Origin: Nostoc sp. CENA543
GTDB lineage: Bacteria > Cyanobacteriota > Cyanobacteriia > Cyanobacteriales > Nostocaceae
DNA: 64,000 nt
Direction of reading: 5' to 3'
NCBI RefSeq assembly: GCF_002896875.1
Contig: NZ_CP023278.1
Span: 3,224,001 to 3,288,000, forward strand
Shown here: one piece after another, positions 14,738-25,217 of the stretch
Numbering within the stretch: the stretch's first letter is position 1
Layout of the letters: the number at the start of each line of letters is the position of its first letter
Position numbers and translations under genes: made by a program
The notes under the pieces: model-generated
What the model was told of the DNA's origin: nothing
Database searches by the model: none
Seen by the model: the letters and a program-made list of their open reading frames with translations, nothing else

Positions 14738-15667
14738 ATGGTTGCTGATGGCAAAGGTGAATTAGCAGCTTTATTGGCGGCGGCTTTGTGGGCTGTGGCC
14801 TCGGTGGTGTATGGGATTGTGGGGCAGAGGATTCCACCTTTGCAGTTAAATGTGATTAAGGGGATAGTCGCGATCGCCTGTCTAATTCTGACTATTCTAT
14901 TCACTAGAGAAGCCTTCCCGATTTCTGCACCTATACCCATCTTGCTGCTGTGTTTGAGTGGAGTAATTGGTATTGGTTGGGGCGATACAGCATTTTTAGC
15001 AGCAATTAATCACTTAGGGGCGCGGCGGGTTTTACTCATCGGCACTCTTTCGCCTCCCGTAACTGCGATCGCTGCTAATCTAGTTTTACGAGAACAACTG
15101 CATCTGAGTGCATGGTGCGGAATTTTATTGACTATCTTGGGAGTCGCTTGGGTAATTACAGAACGCGTTCCTGGCGATGGTGAACTTTCACCGACACACC
15201 TCAGAATAGGTATCAGCTTTGCTTTATTAGCAACCATCACTAACGCTATGGCCACAATCATTTCCCGTGCGGCTTTGACTAGCGGAAGTGTGAACCCCCT
15301 ATGGGCGGCTTTATTGCGTTTGAGTGCGGCGGAAGTGATTTTATTGCTGTGGGTGTGGCTACAGAGAAAAAATCAAGAATTTTCCTATCCCTACTGGCAA
15401 TCTAGACGAGTGATTTTTGCTACTTGCTTTGCCGCTTTTTTCGGTACTTATTTAGGGATTTGGTTACAACAAATAGCAATTAAATTCACCGTGGCGGGAA
15501 TTGCTTCCACACTTTTACAGACAAGTCCGTTATTTGTGATACCCATTGCTATATTAATGGGTGAAAAAGTGAGTTGGCGAGCGATCGCAGGTGTGATAAT
15601 TGCGATCGGGGGAATTGGATTGTTGTTCTATCTTCAGGGACATGGAAATCAAGCTGTAGGCGCGTAG
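14738..15667 (+). CDS. EamA/DMT-family metabolite transporter
   Basis: A 309-residue inner-membrane protein with ten predicted membrane helices in two EamA halves (about 8-140 and 160-302). Typical marks are LAAALWAVASVVYG in helix 1, GARRVLLIGTLSPPVTAIAANLVLREQL at the end of the first half, and TLLQTSPLFVIPIAILMGEKVSWRAIAGVIIAIGGI in the second. The substrate is unknown; family members move amino acids, nucleosides or drugs. A CIRCE-like operator upstream suggests heat-stress control. The 15698 gene is convergent. Confidence 0.85.
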   Translation: MVADGKGELAALLAAALWAVASVVYGIVGQRIPPLQLNVIKGIVAIACLILTILFTREAFPISAPIPILLLCLSGVIGIGWGDTAFLAAINHLGARRVLLIGTLSPPVTAIAANLVLREQLHLSAWCGILLTILGVAWVITERVPGDGELSPTHLRIGISFALLATITNAMATIISRAALTSGSVNPLWAALLRLSAAEVILLLWVWLQRKNQEFSYPYWQSRRVIFATCFAAFFGTYLGIWLQQIAIKFTVAGIASTLLQTSPLFVIPIAILMGEKVSWRAIAGVIIAIGGIGLLFYLQGHGNQAVGA

Positions 15668-15697
15668 AGGAAAAGATGACAGACTTATCAATTAATT

Positions 15698-16558
15698 TTA
15701 CTGACTCATTTTTATAAAACTTTGAAAATCAGCATCAGTTATTATCATGAATCTTAGTCTAAGTACGCGGTAGAGAAAGACAGTTTTTTCTGTCAAGATA
15801 CCGATGATTTTAGTCATCAATGAACGTTGAGGATGTTCAATTTCTTCGTGTATATCAAAGTATTGTTTTTTTTCTTCCAGAGCCGACTGACCTTGTTTAA
15901 TTCTGACAGATTCAATATTATCTTTAAAGAAGGGAATTATATCGTCACGAAAAAAACCTATATCTATGCCAAGTTTAGCAGCAGCCAATCCCATTACCAC
16001 CCCTTCACTATTATAAATGCCTCTCATTTCAAAGAAGTATGCAATATTCTGCCAAAGCGCGAAAAATTCTGTTTCTAAACCATCTTGTCGCCGCATCACA
16101 AACATAAATTCGTGAAACCATTGTACTTTTTGTAAATCAATATTTAGCTTCTGTGAGACTTCTTGTATCGTTTTAGTTTTATGGGGATTATTCAGGCTTT
16201 TCATGTGATTTATTAAGCTACAACCTGCTCGTGCTGTAATACCCAAAGACCAATTCATTTCTCTGAAGAAATTTCCCAGAATTCGCACATCAGAGTCTAT
16301 AAACATACAACTCTCAAATAGAGAAAGTGCCTTATCTAGCACGAACCGTTTATCATGATAGCCGTTTACACTTTTCAACTGATGCTTGAATGCCATCACT
16401 TGAGGAAATTCTTGAAAATCATCTGGATAATCAGTAAGGACACATAAACTAATATTAGGTGTATATTGTTGTATGTCTTGGGCTAACATTTTTGTATGTT
16501 GACGATATCTTTCACCCACTGCTAGTGTACAGAAGCAGAAATCTTTAGATTCATTCAT
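15698..16558 (-). CDS. glycosyltransferase-like protein (GT-A fold)
   Basis: A 286-residue protein resembling nucleotide-diphospho-sugar transferases. FCFCTLAVGERYRQHTKML is the N-terminal nucleotide-binding strand, and FESCMFIDSDVRILGNFF carries a D-x-D motif. Middle-domain features are WFHEFMFVMRR and YNSEGVVMGLAAAKLG. The last third is helical. AT content is higher than in neighbours, suggesting acquisition by transfer. It stands alone, not beside a polysaccharide cluster, so the acceptor is unknown. Confidence 0.65.
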   Translation of the reverse strand: MNESKDFCFCTLAVGERYRQHTKMLAQDIQQYTPNISLCVLTDYPDDFQEFPQVMAFKHQLKSVNGYHDKRFVLDKALSLFESCMFIDSDVRILGNFFREMNWSLGITARAGCSLINHMKSLNNPHKTKTIQEVSQKLNIDLQKVQWFHEFMFVMRRQDGLETEFFALWQNIAYFFEMRGIYNSEGVVMGLAAAKLGIDIGFFRDDIIPFFKDNIESVRIKQGQSALEEKKQYFDIHEEIEHPQRSLMTKIIGILTEKTVFLYRVLRLRFMIITDADFQSFIKMSQ

Positions 16559-16697
16559 ATAAAATCACAAAACTTATTGATTGGGTGATCTTATATTGCC
16601 CATAAAAACACTCATGTGTTTACACAGCAGCCTGGAAAAAAGGGGAGGGGGTAATCTCCATATTTAGGTATTAACCCAACATCCTCAGATGCAGTGA

Positions 16698-18368
16698 TTA
16701 TCGTCTCAGCTGAGTGTTGAGTAATTTAGATATAATTCCCAACCCTAACAACAAAGGTGTCAACCAATCGCCCCAGCGCACATATAAAGTTTTAGTCTGG
16801 CGTTTATAGATAGTGGCTGCATGGGTTGCGTAGGTGTTATAGCCAGAAATCCAGAGAGTTTTGCCGTGGGGACTCACAAAAGCTGAATATCCAGTGTTGG
16901 TTGCCCTAGCAGACCATCTATCTGTCTCAATCGCCCGCATGATATCCTGGGCATGGTGTTGGAATGGCATAGCGGCACTATAATGGGCATCATTAGAAGA
17001 ACTTAAAATAAATTCTCCCCCCGCAGCCGCTTGACGACGAAATACTTCAGGAAAGGCTGATTCGTAGCAAATCCCCACAATTGCCCGTCCCAAGGGAGTG
17101 TCGAAAATCTGATTCGATGAACCATGTACTTGATGTTCATCTAAGGGTGATAAGCGTTGAATCAAAGCACCCAAAACTTCCTCAAAGGGAATATATTCGC
17201 CCAGGGGTACTAATTTAGATTTATCGTAGCGGCTAATCAGTTCACCTTGGCTATTAACTGTAAATAAACTGTTGGTGTAACTGCGTCCTTGACTACCAAA
17301 CGCCCCTACCCAAGCAATCACACCCTTTTCTTGAATAGCTGCAACTAAGGGAGTCATCGCCAAATTTTTGTCAAAAAAAGGCATCGCCCCTTCTGGAGTT
17401 AAAACAGCATCTACACCTTGATTGACTAATGTTAAATACCCTTCTGTGTAACCCTGAATGGCGCGTTGTACTCCTTCGGGAAGCAGCTTAATTTTATTGG
17501 GAATATTGCCCTGAACAATCCCGACTTTCAAAGCAGCGTTTGGGGGTTGGGCGATGGGGCGAGTGTATAAAAATAAGCCTAGCAGGTGGAGGGATATTAG
17601 TAAAGTTGTGGCGATCGCTAAATGTTTTAAGGGTGTAGGGGTGTAAGGGTGTGGGGGTGTAGGGGTGTAGTTTTTATCTCTATTGTCTGATCTGTCAAAT
17701 TTGTTTCTTGCTTGCTGGTAACTAAGCCAGGCTTCGGCAATTAAGCCATTGATGGCAACAATCGCGGCTGTGATGGTGTTTGGCCCTGATAGTTGTCCTA
17801 GGTGTAAAATTACCAGATTATGCGGACTTTGAGTGTAAGCTAGAGAACTCCACCACAAAGGCCCCGCACTCCACAGGCTTTCTAGGGCGCACCAAAGGGC
17901 TGTACCTACTAAAACCCGTAGTAAAGATGATGACAATTTGAGCCAGGATAATACACCCGCCCAAATTACCAGAAATAGTCCCCCCCAGAAGCTAATAAAT
18001 GACCAGCAAAAAACGGTGATAGCGAGACTCGGCCACCAAGGCACACCCAACCAATCCATCGGATGAATACCGGTAATCCAGAATAAAGCCACACCATGAT
18101 AACCAACACCCCAGAGTAAAGGCATAAGAAGGAAGGGGAGCAGGGGAGCAGAGGAGCAGGGGAGAAAAACATCCTCCCCCCTGCCCCCTGCCCCCTGCCC
18201 CCTTGCCACTATTGCCCACAGGGGGGCTAGGGCTACCCACGCCATGAACCATGCGCCTACGGGGGCGACGGTTAGCCCCATCACCACCCCACTACCAAGG
18301 GCGAGTAAAAGGTAGAGGACAAAAGGGAAAATGGCTTTTGTCCTTTGACTTTTAACTTTTAACTTCAT
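16698..18368 (-). CDS. lnt: apolipoprotein N-acyltransferase
   Basis: A 556-residue membrane enzyme that adds the third acyl chain to the N-terminal Cys of lipoproteins. N-terminal membrane helices are followed by a periplasmic nitrilase domain with the Glu-Lys-Cys triad: LTPEGAMPF (Glu near 324), [16 protein letters not shown] (Lys near 383) and [11 protein letters not shown] (Cys near 434). It is longer than usual because two stretches are encoded by intergenic-type tandem repeats: the [10 protein letters not shown] segment near residue 60 and the [13 protein letters not shown] segment near residue 235. Neither lies in the catalytic domain. Its ATG overlaps the gyrA stop by 4 bp. Confidence 0.93.
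   Translation of the reverse strand: MKLKVKSQRTKAIFPFVLYLLLALGSGVVMGLTVAPVGAWFMAWVALAPLWAIVARGQGAGGRGEDVFLPCSSAPLLPFLLMPLLWGVGYHGVALFWITGIHPMDWLGVPWWPSLAITVFCWSFISFWGGLFLVIWAGVLSWLKLSSSLLRVLVGTALWCALESLWSAGPLWWSSLAYTQSPHNLVILHLGQLSGPNTITAAIVAINGLIAEAWLSYQQARNKFDRSDNRDKNYTPTPPHPYTPTPLKHLAIATTLLISLHLLGLFLYTRPIAQPPNAALKVGIVQGNIPNKIKLLPEGVQRAIQGYTEGYLTLVNQGVDAVLTPEGAMPFFDKNLAMTPLVAAIQEKGVIAWVGAFGSQGRSYTNSLFTVNSQGELISRYDKSKLVPLGEYIPFEEVLGALIQRLSPLDEHQVHGSSNQIFDTPLGRAIVGICYESAFPEVFRRQAAAGGEFILSSSNDAHYSAAMPFQHHAQDIMRAIETDRWSARATNTGYSAFVSPHGKTLWISGYNTYATHAATIYKRQTKTLYVRWGDWLTPLLLGLGIISKLLNTQLRR
17631..17670. repeat. GGGTGTA heptamer repeats inside lnt
   Basis: Five to six imperfect copies of GGGTGTA, the heptamer that otherwise sits between genes here (for example near 29790 and 33610). 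In lnt it is read in frame and encodes a Thr-Pro-rich loop between a cytoplasmic-side helix and the next membrane segment. Confidence 0.8.
18129..18206. repeat. GGGGAGCA / CCCCCTG repeat block inside lnt
   Basis: A purine-rich run (GGGGAGCAGGGGAGCAG...) and a complementary-looking pyrimidine-rich run (CCCCCTGCCCCCTGCC...) separated by about 10 bp. The same CCCCTGC heptamers occur between genes near 49520. It is in frame in lnt and encodes a Gly-Arg-rich and Ser-Ala-Pro-Leu insert between membrane helices. Confidence 0.8.
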
Positions 18369-20956
18369 TCCGCCTCTTCTGTTTCGGCTGTATCAGCTGT
18401 GTCAGGAGGCACAATTGCTACTCCGGTAATGGCATCGTCTTCATCGAGGCGTTGCACTCTTACCCCAGTGGCCGAACGGGATTGGATAGAAATGGCGTTC
18501 ACCGCTTGCCGAATGATAATGCCGCGACTTGTCACCATCATGATTTCGTTGTCGTTGTTGACTATACCCAGGGTGGCTAATTGGTCTTTGGTTTTGCGGT
18601 TTTTAAATTTAGTCGCCATCAAACCTTGACCGGCACGGTTTTGCAGGCGGAATTGGGCAACGGGGACGCGTTTTCCGTAGCCTCCAGTTGTGATGACTAA
18701 TACCCAAGGGCCGACACTGGCGTTACCTGTAACTTCGGTGGTTTCTTCGGTGGTTTCCAATTCTTCGGTTTCGAGTTCTTCGGTATCTACTTCCTCTGTA
18801 TTTAAAGTGTCCAGAATGGCGGCTGGTAAAATATCCATCCCGACGAGTTCATCCCCTGGTTTGAGTTTCATGGACTTCACTCCACGGGTAGCCCTGCCCA
18901 AAGGACGCAATTGTTCATGATTACATCGAAAGTGAATTGCCATCCCGTGGCGAGAACCCACAAGCACGCTATCCTCGACTCTGGCGCGACGTACCCAACG
19001 CAGTTGATCCCCTTCTTCTAAGGAAATGGCGATTAAACCATTGGCGCGAATGTTACTAAAGGCTGCTAGTTCTGTTTTCTTAATGTTGCCACCTTTGGTG
19101 AGCATGACTAGATATTCTTCGCTAGTAAACTCATCGACAGGGACAATTGAGGTGATTTTTTCTTCCTTGGGGATGGGGAGTAATTGCACAATGGGTGTAC
19201 CGCGACTGGTGCGAGAACCCACGGGGATTTGATAGGCTTTGAGACAGTAGACGACACCGCGATCGCTAAAGAATAAAACGCTATCGTGGTCGCAGCAAGT
19301 CAAGAAATGTTCTACTGTATCATCGTCTTTCACCTTGGCGGCGGCTTTGCCTCTGGTGGCGCGGCTTTGGGCTTCAAAGGTGTTGACGGGCATCCGTTTG
19401 ATATAGCCTTGTTCGGTGACTAAAATTAAGGCTTTTTCGTTGGCGATTAAGTCCCGTTCATCAATTTCCCCTTCGGCGTGGGTGATGACTGTGCGTCGGG
19501 GTGTGGCAAAGCTGGTTTTAATTTGGGTAACTTCGGTTTCAATGATTTCTAAAATCCGTTCCCGCCGTGCCAAAATATCCTGCAAATCCGCGATTTGGGT
19601 TTGTAAATCTTCGTGTTCTTGACGGATTTTGTCGGCTTCTAGGGCTGTTAATCGCCGTAGCTGCATTTGCAAAATCGCATCGGCTTGCACTTCCGATAGT
19701 CCGTAGGTGGTAATTAACTCACCTTTAGCTGTGGGTGCATCGGGGGCATGACGAATTAAGTTGATAATGGCATCTAACTGGGCTAGGGCAATTAGTAAGC
19801 CTTGTAAGATGTGGTCGCGTTCTTCCGCTTTTCGCAATTCGTAACGGGTGCGTTTGGTAATCGCTTCGATGCGAAAATCTAGGAAGACGTTGAGGAATTG
19901 CTTGAGGGTGAGAATTTGCGGTTCACCATTGACTAAGGCCAACATATTGGCACCAAAGTTGGCTTGCAGTGGTGTTTGCTTATAGAGGTTATTTAAAACG
20001 ACGCGGGGGTAAGCATCGCGCTTGAGTTCGATGACGATTCGCATCCCGTCGCGATCGCTTTCGTCTCTGATATCTGCAATGCCATCAATCCGCTTGTCGT
20101 TCACCAATTCGGCGATTTTTTCAATTAATGCCGCTTTGTTGGTTTGATAGGGTAATTCGGTGATGATGATGGCTTCTCTGTCGGGGCGGCCTCGCTGTTC
20201 AATGGTTTCGATGTTGGCGACACCACGCATGGTAATTGAACCCCGGCCTGTCGTGAAGGCTTCTTTAATTGCCGATGTGCCGAGAATTTGTCCGCCCGTG
20301 GGGAAGTCTGGCCCAGGAATATGCTGCATTAACTGCAAATCGGTGATTTCGGGGTTGTGAATCAACGCCACCAAACCATCGATGAGTTCGCCTAAGTTGT
20401 GGGGGGGAATGTTCGTCGCCATCCCTACCGCAATTCCCGAAGAACCATTTAAAAGTAGTTGGGGAATACGGGAAGGTAAGACTGTCGGTTCTTGCTGCGA
20501 ACCATCGAAGTTATCAATAAAATCGACGGTGTCTGATTCGATGTCTTGCAGTAGGGCAGCACTAGTTAATGCTTGCAGACGGCACTCTGTATAACGCATC
20601 GCCGCCGGTGGGTCGTTATCCACCGAACCGAAGTTACCATGACCGTTAATTAAGGGCGATCGCATGGAAAAATCCTGCGCCATCCGCACCAAGGCATCAT
20701 ATACTGCGGTATCGCCGTGGGGGTGGTATTTACCCAATACTTCCCCGACGACACGGGCGCATTTCCGAAAGGGGCGATCGTGGGTTAGCCCTAACTCGTG
20801 CATGGCATAGAGGATGCGACGATGCACAGGTTTTAGACCATCCCTGGCATCTGGTAACGCCCTGCCCACAATGACACTCATGGCGTATTCCAGATAAGAC
20901 CGGGACATTTCATTCCGCAGATCCGTCGGGATAATCCTCTCCTGTGAGGTTGTCAT
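18365..20956 (-). CDS. gyrA: DNA gyrase subunit A
   Basis: An 863-residue type IIA topoisomerase subunit that cuts and rejoins DNA for negative supercoiling, working with GyrB. The breakage domain has [19 protein letters not shown] (quinolone pocket; Thr at the position of E. coli Ser83, Asp at 87) and the catalytic Tyr in RYTECR near 122. The GyrA-box region reads [13 protein letters not shown], looser than the classic motif, as is usual in cyanobacteria. The C-terminal beta-pinwheel is interrupted by a Glu/Thr-rich loop ([19 protein letters not shown]) and the protein ends in an acidic tail. The stop overlaps the lnt start (ATGA). Confidence 0.96.
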   Translation of the reverse strand: MTTSQERIIPTDLRNEMSRSYLEYAMSVIVGRALPDARDGLKPVHRRILYAMHELGLTHDRPFRKCARVVGEVLGKYHPHGDTAVYDALVRMAQDFSMRSPLINGHGNFGSVDNDPPAAMRYTECRLQALTSAALLQDIESDTVDFIDNFDGSQQEPTVLPSRIPQLLLNGSSGIAVGMATNIPPHNLGELIDGLVALIHNPEITDLQLMQHIPGPDFPTGGQILGTSAIKEAFTTGRGSITMRGVANIETIEQRGRPDREAIIITELPYQTNKAALIEKIAELVNDKRIDGIADIRDESDRDGMRIVIELKRDAYPRVVLNNLYKQTPLQANFGANMLALVNGEPQILTLKQFLNVFLDFRIEAITKRTRYELRKAEERDHILQGLLIALAQLDAIINLIRHAPDAPTAKGELITTYGLSEVQADAILQMQLRRLTALEADKIRQEHEDLQTQIADLQDILARRERILEIIETEVTQIKTSFATPRRTVITHAEGEIDERDLIANEKALILVTEQGYIKRMPVNTFEAQSRATRGKAAAKVKDDDTVEHFLTCCDHDSVLFFSDRGVVYCLKAYQIPVGSRTSRGTPIVQLLPIPKEEKITSIVPVDEFTSEEYLVMLTKGGNIKKTELAAFSNIRANGLIAISLEEGDQLRWVRRARVEDSVLVGSRHGMAIHFRCNHEQLRPLGRATRGVKSMKLKPGDELVGMDILPAAILDTLNTEEVDTEELETEELETTEETTEVTGNASVGPWVLVITTGGYGKRVPVAQFRLQNRAGQGLMATKFKNRKTKDQLATLGIVNNDNEIMMVTSRGIIIRQAVNAISIQSRSATGVRVQRLDEDDAITGVAIVPPDTADTAETEEAE

Positions 20957-21190
20957 AAACTAAAAAACTCCAAAGAACTTAGATTTTAGCCTTCGTACTT
21001 GACAAAGCGCAAAATTATGCCAAATTTCTCTTGAATAATTGCCATATTTTGATACAATTCTAACACATTCTTCTCTCAGTCTGCCGAGGAGCGAAACCAT
21101 CTATTTACGCCCAAAATCATGTGCAGATGTAATTAATTAGCCGAGTTTAATTGTAATTTTGAATTGCAATAGATTTTTGGTAGAGAAATT

Positions 21191-22519
21191 TTAATTTTGT
21201 ATTTCCTCAAAGGTTTGTTGTGTCTTGAGTTGGGCAGATATTAACGGAACTTTTGGAGCAAGAAAGAAACCAATTAAACTAGCAAAAAGAATTGGCGTAA
21301 AAGGGCTAAAATTCGTCAATTTTGATAACAATAAAGTTGTACTGATTGGTGTGCGTGTGACGGCCGCATTAATCGCTGCCATTGTACAAATCATTGCCAG
21401 TGCGGGATTCAGTCCAGGAATGAAGATAGCGATCGCTTTCCCAATACAAGCACCCGTGAAAAATAAGGGAATAATAAAGCCACCACGCCAGCCACCGGTG
21501 ACTGTCATACTAATCGCTGCCATTTTACCCAAGGCTAAGGTCAAGAGAAAAACAGCAGTAAAGTTAGTATCGAGGACAGATGCTAATTCTTCATGCCCAA
21601 AATAACGAGTCAAAGGTAATAATACGCCTAAACTGCCTAAACCCAATCCCGCTAAAGTGGTACGTACATAAACTGGCCCAGGAATTTTGGCAAAAATTTG
21701 GTCGCAACCCCGAAAAATCGCGATAAACATCCAGCCTGCAACTGCACCGATGATCCCAAACAGGATAGCTAAAGCAAAATCATCGATATTTTCTAAGCGG
21801 TACTGGGGAAAATGCCAAGTGGGTGCAACTCCCAAACGAGTAATAACAGCAAACACCAGATAACTGGCACAACTCGACACGATCGCTGGCATCAAAGCTT
21901 CATAGTATTCCACAATATGTTGATGGTGGAGAATCTCTAAGGCAAACATCGCCCCGCCCAAAGGTGCGCCAAACAAAGCCGTAAAGCCAGCCGCCATTGC
22001 TGCTAAACTCATGGATCTCAAGTCTTCACCCTGGAGTCGTAAGCGATCGCCTACCCAAGTCCCAAACGAACCTGTAACTTGTACTAGTGGTGCTTCTGGC
22101 CCTGCACTACCACCGGCGGCGATACTCAGCAAAGAAGCGAGAATCATCGACGGATTTTTCCGCATATCCAAGCGTCCGCCACGAAAGTGAATATTATCGA
22201 CAATCACGGCAATTTCGCCCGGATTCCCTAAAAAATGAATGACCAAGCCAATAATTAACCCCGCTAAGGGCATCACAATCAGGAGACTCCAACCCTCAAA
22301 CCTGTGTAGCTGGTGAATTATCAGTTCCAGAACATTCCAATACAACCCCGCAAATAAACCACAAACAGTCCCTACTACCACCCAACGTAAAACCCAGCGT
22401 GAAATGACTAGTGGATTACGCTGAACTAGTCCAAACAGTTGCAGAAACTTCCAGCGTTGGTTTTGCTCATGGCGATGGACTTCGTCCCGTCGTGGGCGAT
22501 CGCGATTATTTGGGAACAC
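21191..22519 (-). CDS. ClC-family chloride channel/transporter
   Basis: A 442-residue membrane protein with the ClC fold. The first selectivity segment reads GGSAGPEAPLVQVTGSFG and the later one GGWRGGFIIPLFFTGACIGKA. In antiporters the gating Glu sits in G-(K/R)-E-G-P; here that position is Ala (GSAGPE), which by analogy suggests channel-like behaviour or a shifted gate. There are no CBS domains. It is a single gene with a strong HIP1 density; the neighbours are unrelated. Confidence 0.88.
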   Translation of the reverse strand: MFPNNRDRPRRDEVHRHEQNQRWKFLQLFGLVQRNPLVISRWVLRWVVVGTVCGLFAGLYWNVLELIIHQLHRFEGWSLLIVMPLAGLIIGLVIHFLGNPGEIAVIVDNIHFRGGRLDMRKNPSMILASLLSIAAGGSAGPEAPLVQVTGSFGTWVGDRLRLQGEDLRSMSLAAMAAGFTALFGAPLGGAMFALEILHHQHIVEYYEALMPAIVSSCASYLVFAVITRLGVAPTWHFPQYRLENIDDFALAILFGIIGAVAGWMFIAIFRGCDQIFAKIPGPVYVRTTLAGLGLGSLGVLLPLTRYFGHEELASVLDTNFTAVFLLTLALGKMAAISMTVTGGWRGGFIIPLFFTGACIGKAIAIFIPGLNPALAMICTMAAINAAVTRTPISTTLLLSKLTNFSPFTPILFASLIGFFLAPKVPLISAQLKTQQTFEEIQN

Positions 22520-22720
22520 GGCTAATTTCCTAAGTAATAACGCAAATGTTACAGATTCTTGACATTTCTTATGGTAAACCGCTTTGACTCCGATGTTGCA
22601 TATTTCGTCTCACCAACGGCGACGGCAGAATTTGTGCTTTAGCTTGCTTCTAGATGCAAGCTGTGCGATATTAGATAAACAACTTAAACTCTATCGACTT
22701 ACCGTATTTAGTATTTAGCA

Positions 22721-22975
22721 ATGATTCTCGCACAGCATAGCAAAACATCCCAGACAACAAAACTTAACAATTTCTCTAGCTGGAAATTGGTGCAAATTCT
22801 CCAAAAACTCTGGTGGCATACCCATGCTTACGGAACAGTATTGAGTATTCTGCTACTAACATTAATCAGCTTAGTGTTCACGGCGACTCATTGGTCTTAT
22901 CATCAGTTGTTTTCTGCGCTACAAATTTTCGGTAATTCCAAAAAAAGTATAGAAACAACAGAAGTCTCTCAATAA
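22721..22975 (+). CDS. small single-span membrane hypothetical protein
   Basis: An 84-residue protein with one membrane helix (YGTVLSILLLTLISLVF, residues about 46-62), a polar N-terminus rich in Lys/Ser/Thr and a short C-terminal tail. It lies 400 bp upstream of the flavodiiron pair on the same strand. Family not recognised. Confidence 0.55.
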   Translation: MILAQHSKTSQTTKLNNFSSWKLVQILQKLWWHTHAYGTVLSILLLTLISLVFTATHWSYHQLFSALQIFGNSKKSIETTEVSQ

Positions 22976-23377
22976 CACAAAAACAGCAAAATTTATCTTG
23001 AGAAATGTCATTTGATTGCCGAAAAAATCATCACATTTCTAGTTTTATCCTGGTATTTTCCTTGTGTATTCTTTCCTCTTCGCTCAGTAATCTATACCTT
23101 TTGTAAAGGAAATATTGCCAGGCAAGATAGGTTATTATGATATGTGAGGAATTTTAAATTATGCCAAGAAACATCAATATTTAAAACTAAATACTCCTGA
23201 TGATGACTGGTTTTGCGGAGATTTGCAGCGTTAAAAACATAGCCAAAAAATAGCAATAATTGCTACACCTTGAATTTTGGCAAATATCGTTTTTATTACA
23301 ACTTAAAAAGACAGTTGGCGGCACAATGGGGGCAGAGAAACAATACTGTTTATTTGCACTCGGAGACGAATAAAATA
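22976..23377. other. 402-bp region upstream of the flavodiiron pair
   Basis: AT-rich, non-coding apart from a TTG-led extension of the flv frame starting at 23270 that I reject as coding. It should hold the flv promoter. I looked for a GTA-N8-TAC NtcA site and did not find a convincing one. Confidence 0.4.
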
Positions 23378-25117
23378 ATGGTAGCGATGTCTACGACCGG
23401 CAACGCCAACACAGAAAATGTTCAGCATCGGCTAACTGTCCAAACTGTAGAAATTGCCCCCAATACTACGGCGATTCGCTGTCTAGACTGGGATCGCGAT
23501 CGCTTCGATATCGAATTCGGACTGCAAAACGGTACGACTTATAATTCATATCTGATTAGGGGCGAACAAACAGTTTTAATCGATACTTCACACCAGAAGT
23601 TTCGTCAATTGTATTTAGATACTCTCAAAAGTCTCATTAACCCCAAGGCTATTGATTACATTATTGTCAGTCATACAGAACCCGACCATAGCGGCTTGGT
23701 GGAGGATGTGCTGCAATTAGCACCAAGGGCGACTGTTTTAGCTTCTAAAATTGCCTTGCAATTTTTAGAAGGTTTAGTACATGATCCATTTTCTAAGCGC
23801 ATCGTTAAAAGTGGCGATCGCATCGATATCGGTAAAGGTCACGAAATCGAATTCGTCAGTGCGCCGAATTTGCATTGGCCAGATACAATCTTTAGTTATG
23901 ACCGGAAAACTCAAGTAATCTATACTTGTGATGCTTTTGGGATGCACTTCTGCGACGATCGCACCTTCGATGAAGATTTAGAAGCGATTGAAGCCGATTT
24001 TAGATTTTATTATGATTGTCTCATGGGGCCAAACGCTCGTTCCCTATTAAACGCGATGAAGCGGATGGGTGAACTGGGCAAGATTAATATTATCGCCAAT
24101 GGTCACGGGCCGCTGTTATATCATCACCTCGATGTCTTAACTGAGTGTTACCACAGTTGGAGTCAAAGACAAGCCAAAGCCGAAACCACCGTTGGTTTGT
24201 TCTATGCTTCCGATTATGGGTATAGCGATCGCCTTGGTCAAGCGATTTCTGAAGGTATCCAAAAAACTGGGGTAGGAGTAGAATTTATAGACCTCAGCAC
24301 CGCCGAAATCCAAGAAATTCAAGAATTAGCAGGGAGAGCAGCTGGTTTAATTATTGGTATGCCGCCTACAACTTCCGTAGCAGCGCAAGCAGCCATCAGT
24401 TCTCTATTATCTGTAATTAAAGATAAGCAGGTAGTCGGCTTATTTGAGTGCTTCGGTGGTGACGACGAACCCGTTGATACACTGCGACGGAAATTTATCG
24501 ACTTGGGGGTCAAAGAAGCCTTTCCAGCTATTCGCATTAAAGATGTTCCTAGTCCTTCCACCTACCAAATGTGTACCGAAGCTGGTACAGATTTAGGGCA
24601 ATTCCTCACACGGGAACGGAACATCAAGCAAATCAAAGCCCTCGATGTCAACATGGAAAAGGCATTGGGGCGGATTAGCAACGGCTTATATATTGTCACA
24701 ACCAAAAAAGGTGATGTCAGCAGTGCCATGTTAGCCTCCTGGGTAGCACAAGCCAGCCTGCAACCTTTAGGATTTACCATTGCTGTCGCCAAAGACCGCG
24801 CCATTGATGCTTTGATGCAAGTAGGCGATCGCTTCGTCCTCAATGTCTTAGAAGAAGGCAACTATCAAGAACTCAAAAAACAATTCCTCAAGCGTTTATT
24901 GCCCGGTGCTGACCGCTTCGCCGGCGTGAAAACCCAAACCGCCAAAAACGGCTCACCCATCCTGACAGATGCTTTAGCATACATGGAATGCGAAGTCCAA
25001 AGCAGCATAGAATGCAGCGACCACTGGATACTATACTGCACCGTCCAAGATGGTCGAGTTTCCAAACCCGATGGACTAACCGCCGTGCGTCACCGGAAGG
25101 TGGGCAATTATTACTAA
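23378..25117 (+). CDS. flv3B: flavodiiron protein, canonical diiron site (Flv3 type)
   Basis: 579 residues: metallo-beta-lactamase-like diiron domain, flavodoxin domain (from about 270) and C-terminal flavin-reductase domain (from about 425), the three-module architecture of cyanobacterial Flv that reduce O2 to water with NAD(P)H or ferredoxin. Canonical ligands are present: SHTEPDHSG (H-x-E-x-D-H near 98), NLHWPD, CDAFG and NGHGPL. The ATG at 23378 follows GGAG; upstream codons lack a signal. A non-canonical partner follows directly. The order canonical-then-non-canonical with no Sll0218-like gene matches the heterocyst flv3B-flv1B pair rather than flv4-flv2; the paralogue assignment is inference. 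Confidence 0.82.
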   Translation: MVAMSTTGNANTENVQHRLTVQTVEIAPNTTAIRCLDWDRDRFDIEFGLQNGTTYNSYLIRGEQTVLIDTSHQKFRQLYLDTLKSLINPKAIDYIIVSHTEPDHSGLVEDVLQLAPRATVLASKIALQFLEGLVHDPFSKRIVKSGDRIDIGKGHEIEFVSAPNLHWPDTIFSYDRKTQVIYTCDAFGMHFCDDRTFDEDLEAIEADFRFYYDCLMGPNARSLLNAMKRMGELGKINIIANGHGPLLYHHLDVLTECYHSWSQRQAKAETTVGLFYASDYGYSDRLGQAISEGIQKTGVGVEFIDLSTAEIQEIQELAGRAAGLIIGMPPTTSVAAQAAISSLLSVIKDKQVVGLFECFGGDDEPVDTLRRKFIDLGVKEAFPAIRIKDVPSPSTYQMCTEAGTDLGQFLTRERNIKQIKALDVNMEKALGRISNGLYIVTTKKGDVSSAMLASWVAQASLQPLGFTIAVAKDRAIDALMQVGDRFVLNVLEEGNYQELKKQFLKRLLPGADRFAGVKTQTAKNGSPILTDALAYMECEVQSSIECSDHWILYCTVQDGRVSKPDGLTAVRHRKVGNYY

Positions 25118-25217
25118 AAGGGGTATAGGGGTGTAGGGGAGACAAGGAAGACAAGGAAGAATTTTTCCTAGCCCCCAATGCCCCATGCCCAATCGCCAAT
25201 CCCCAATCCCCAATAAT

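Noticed and set aside
23270-23377. TTG-led N-terminal extension of the Flv3-type protein
   Set aside because: ATG at 23378 has a GGAG signal and gives the normal family length.
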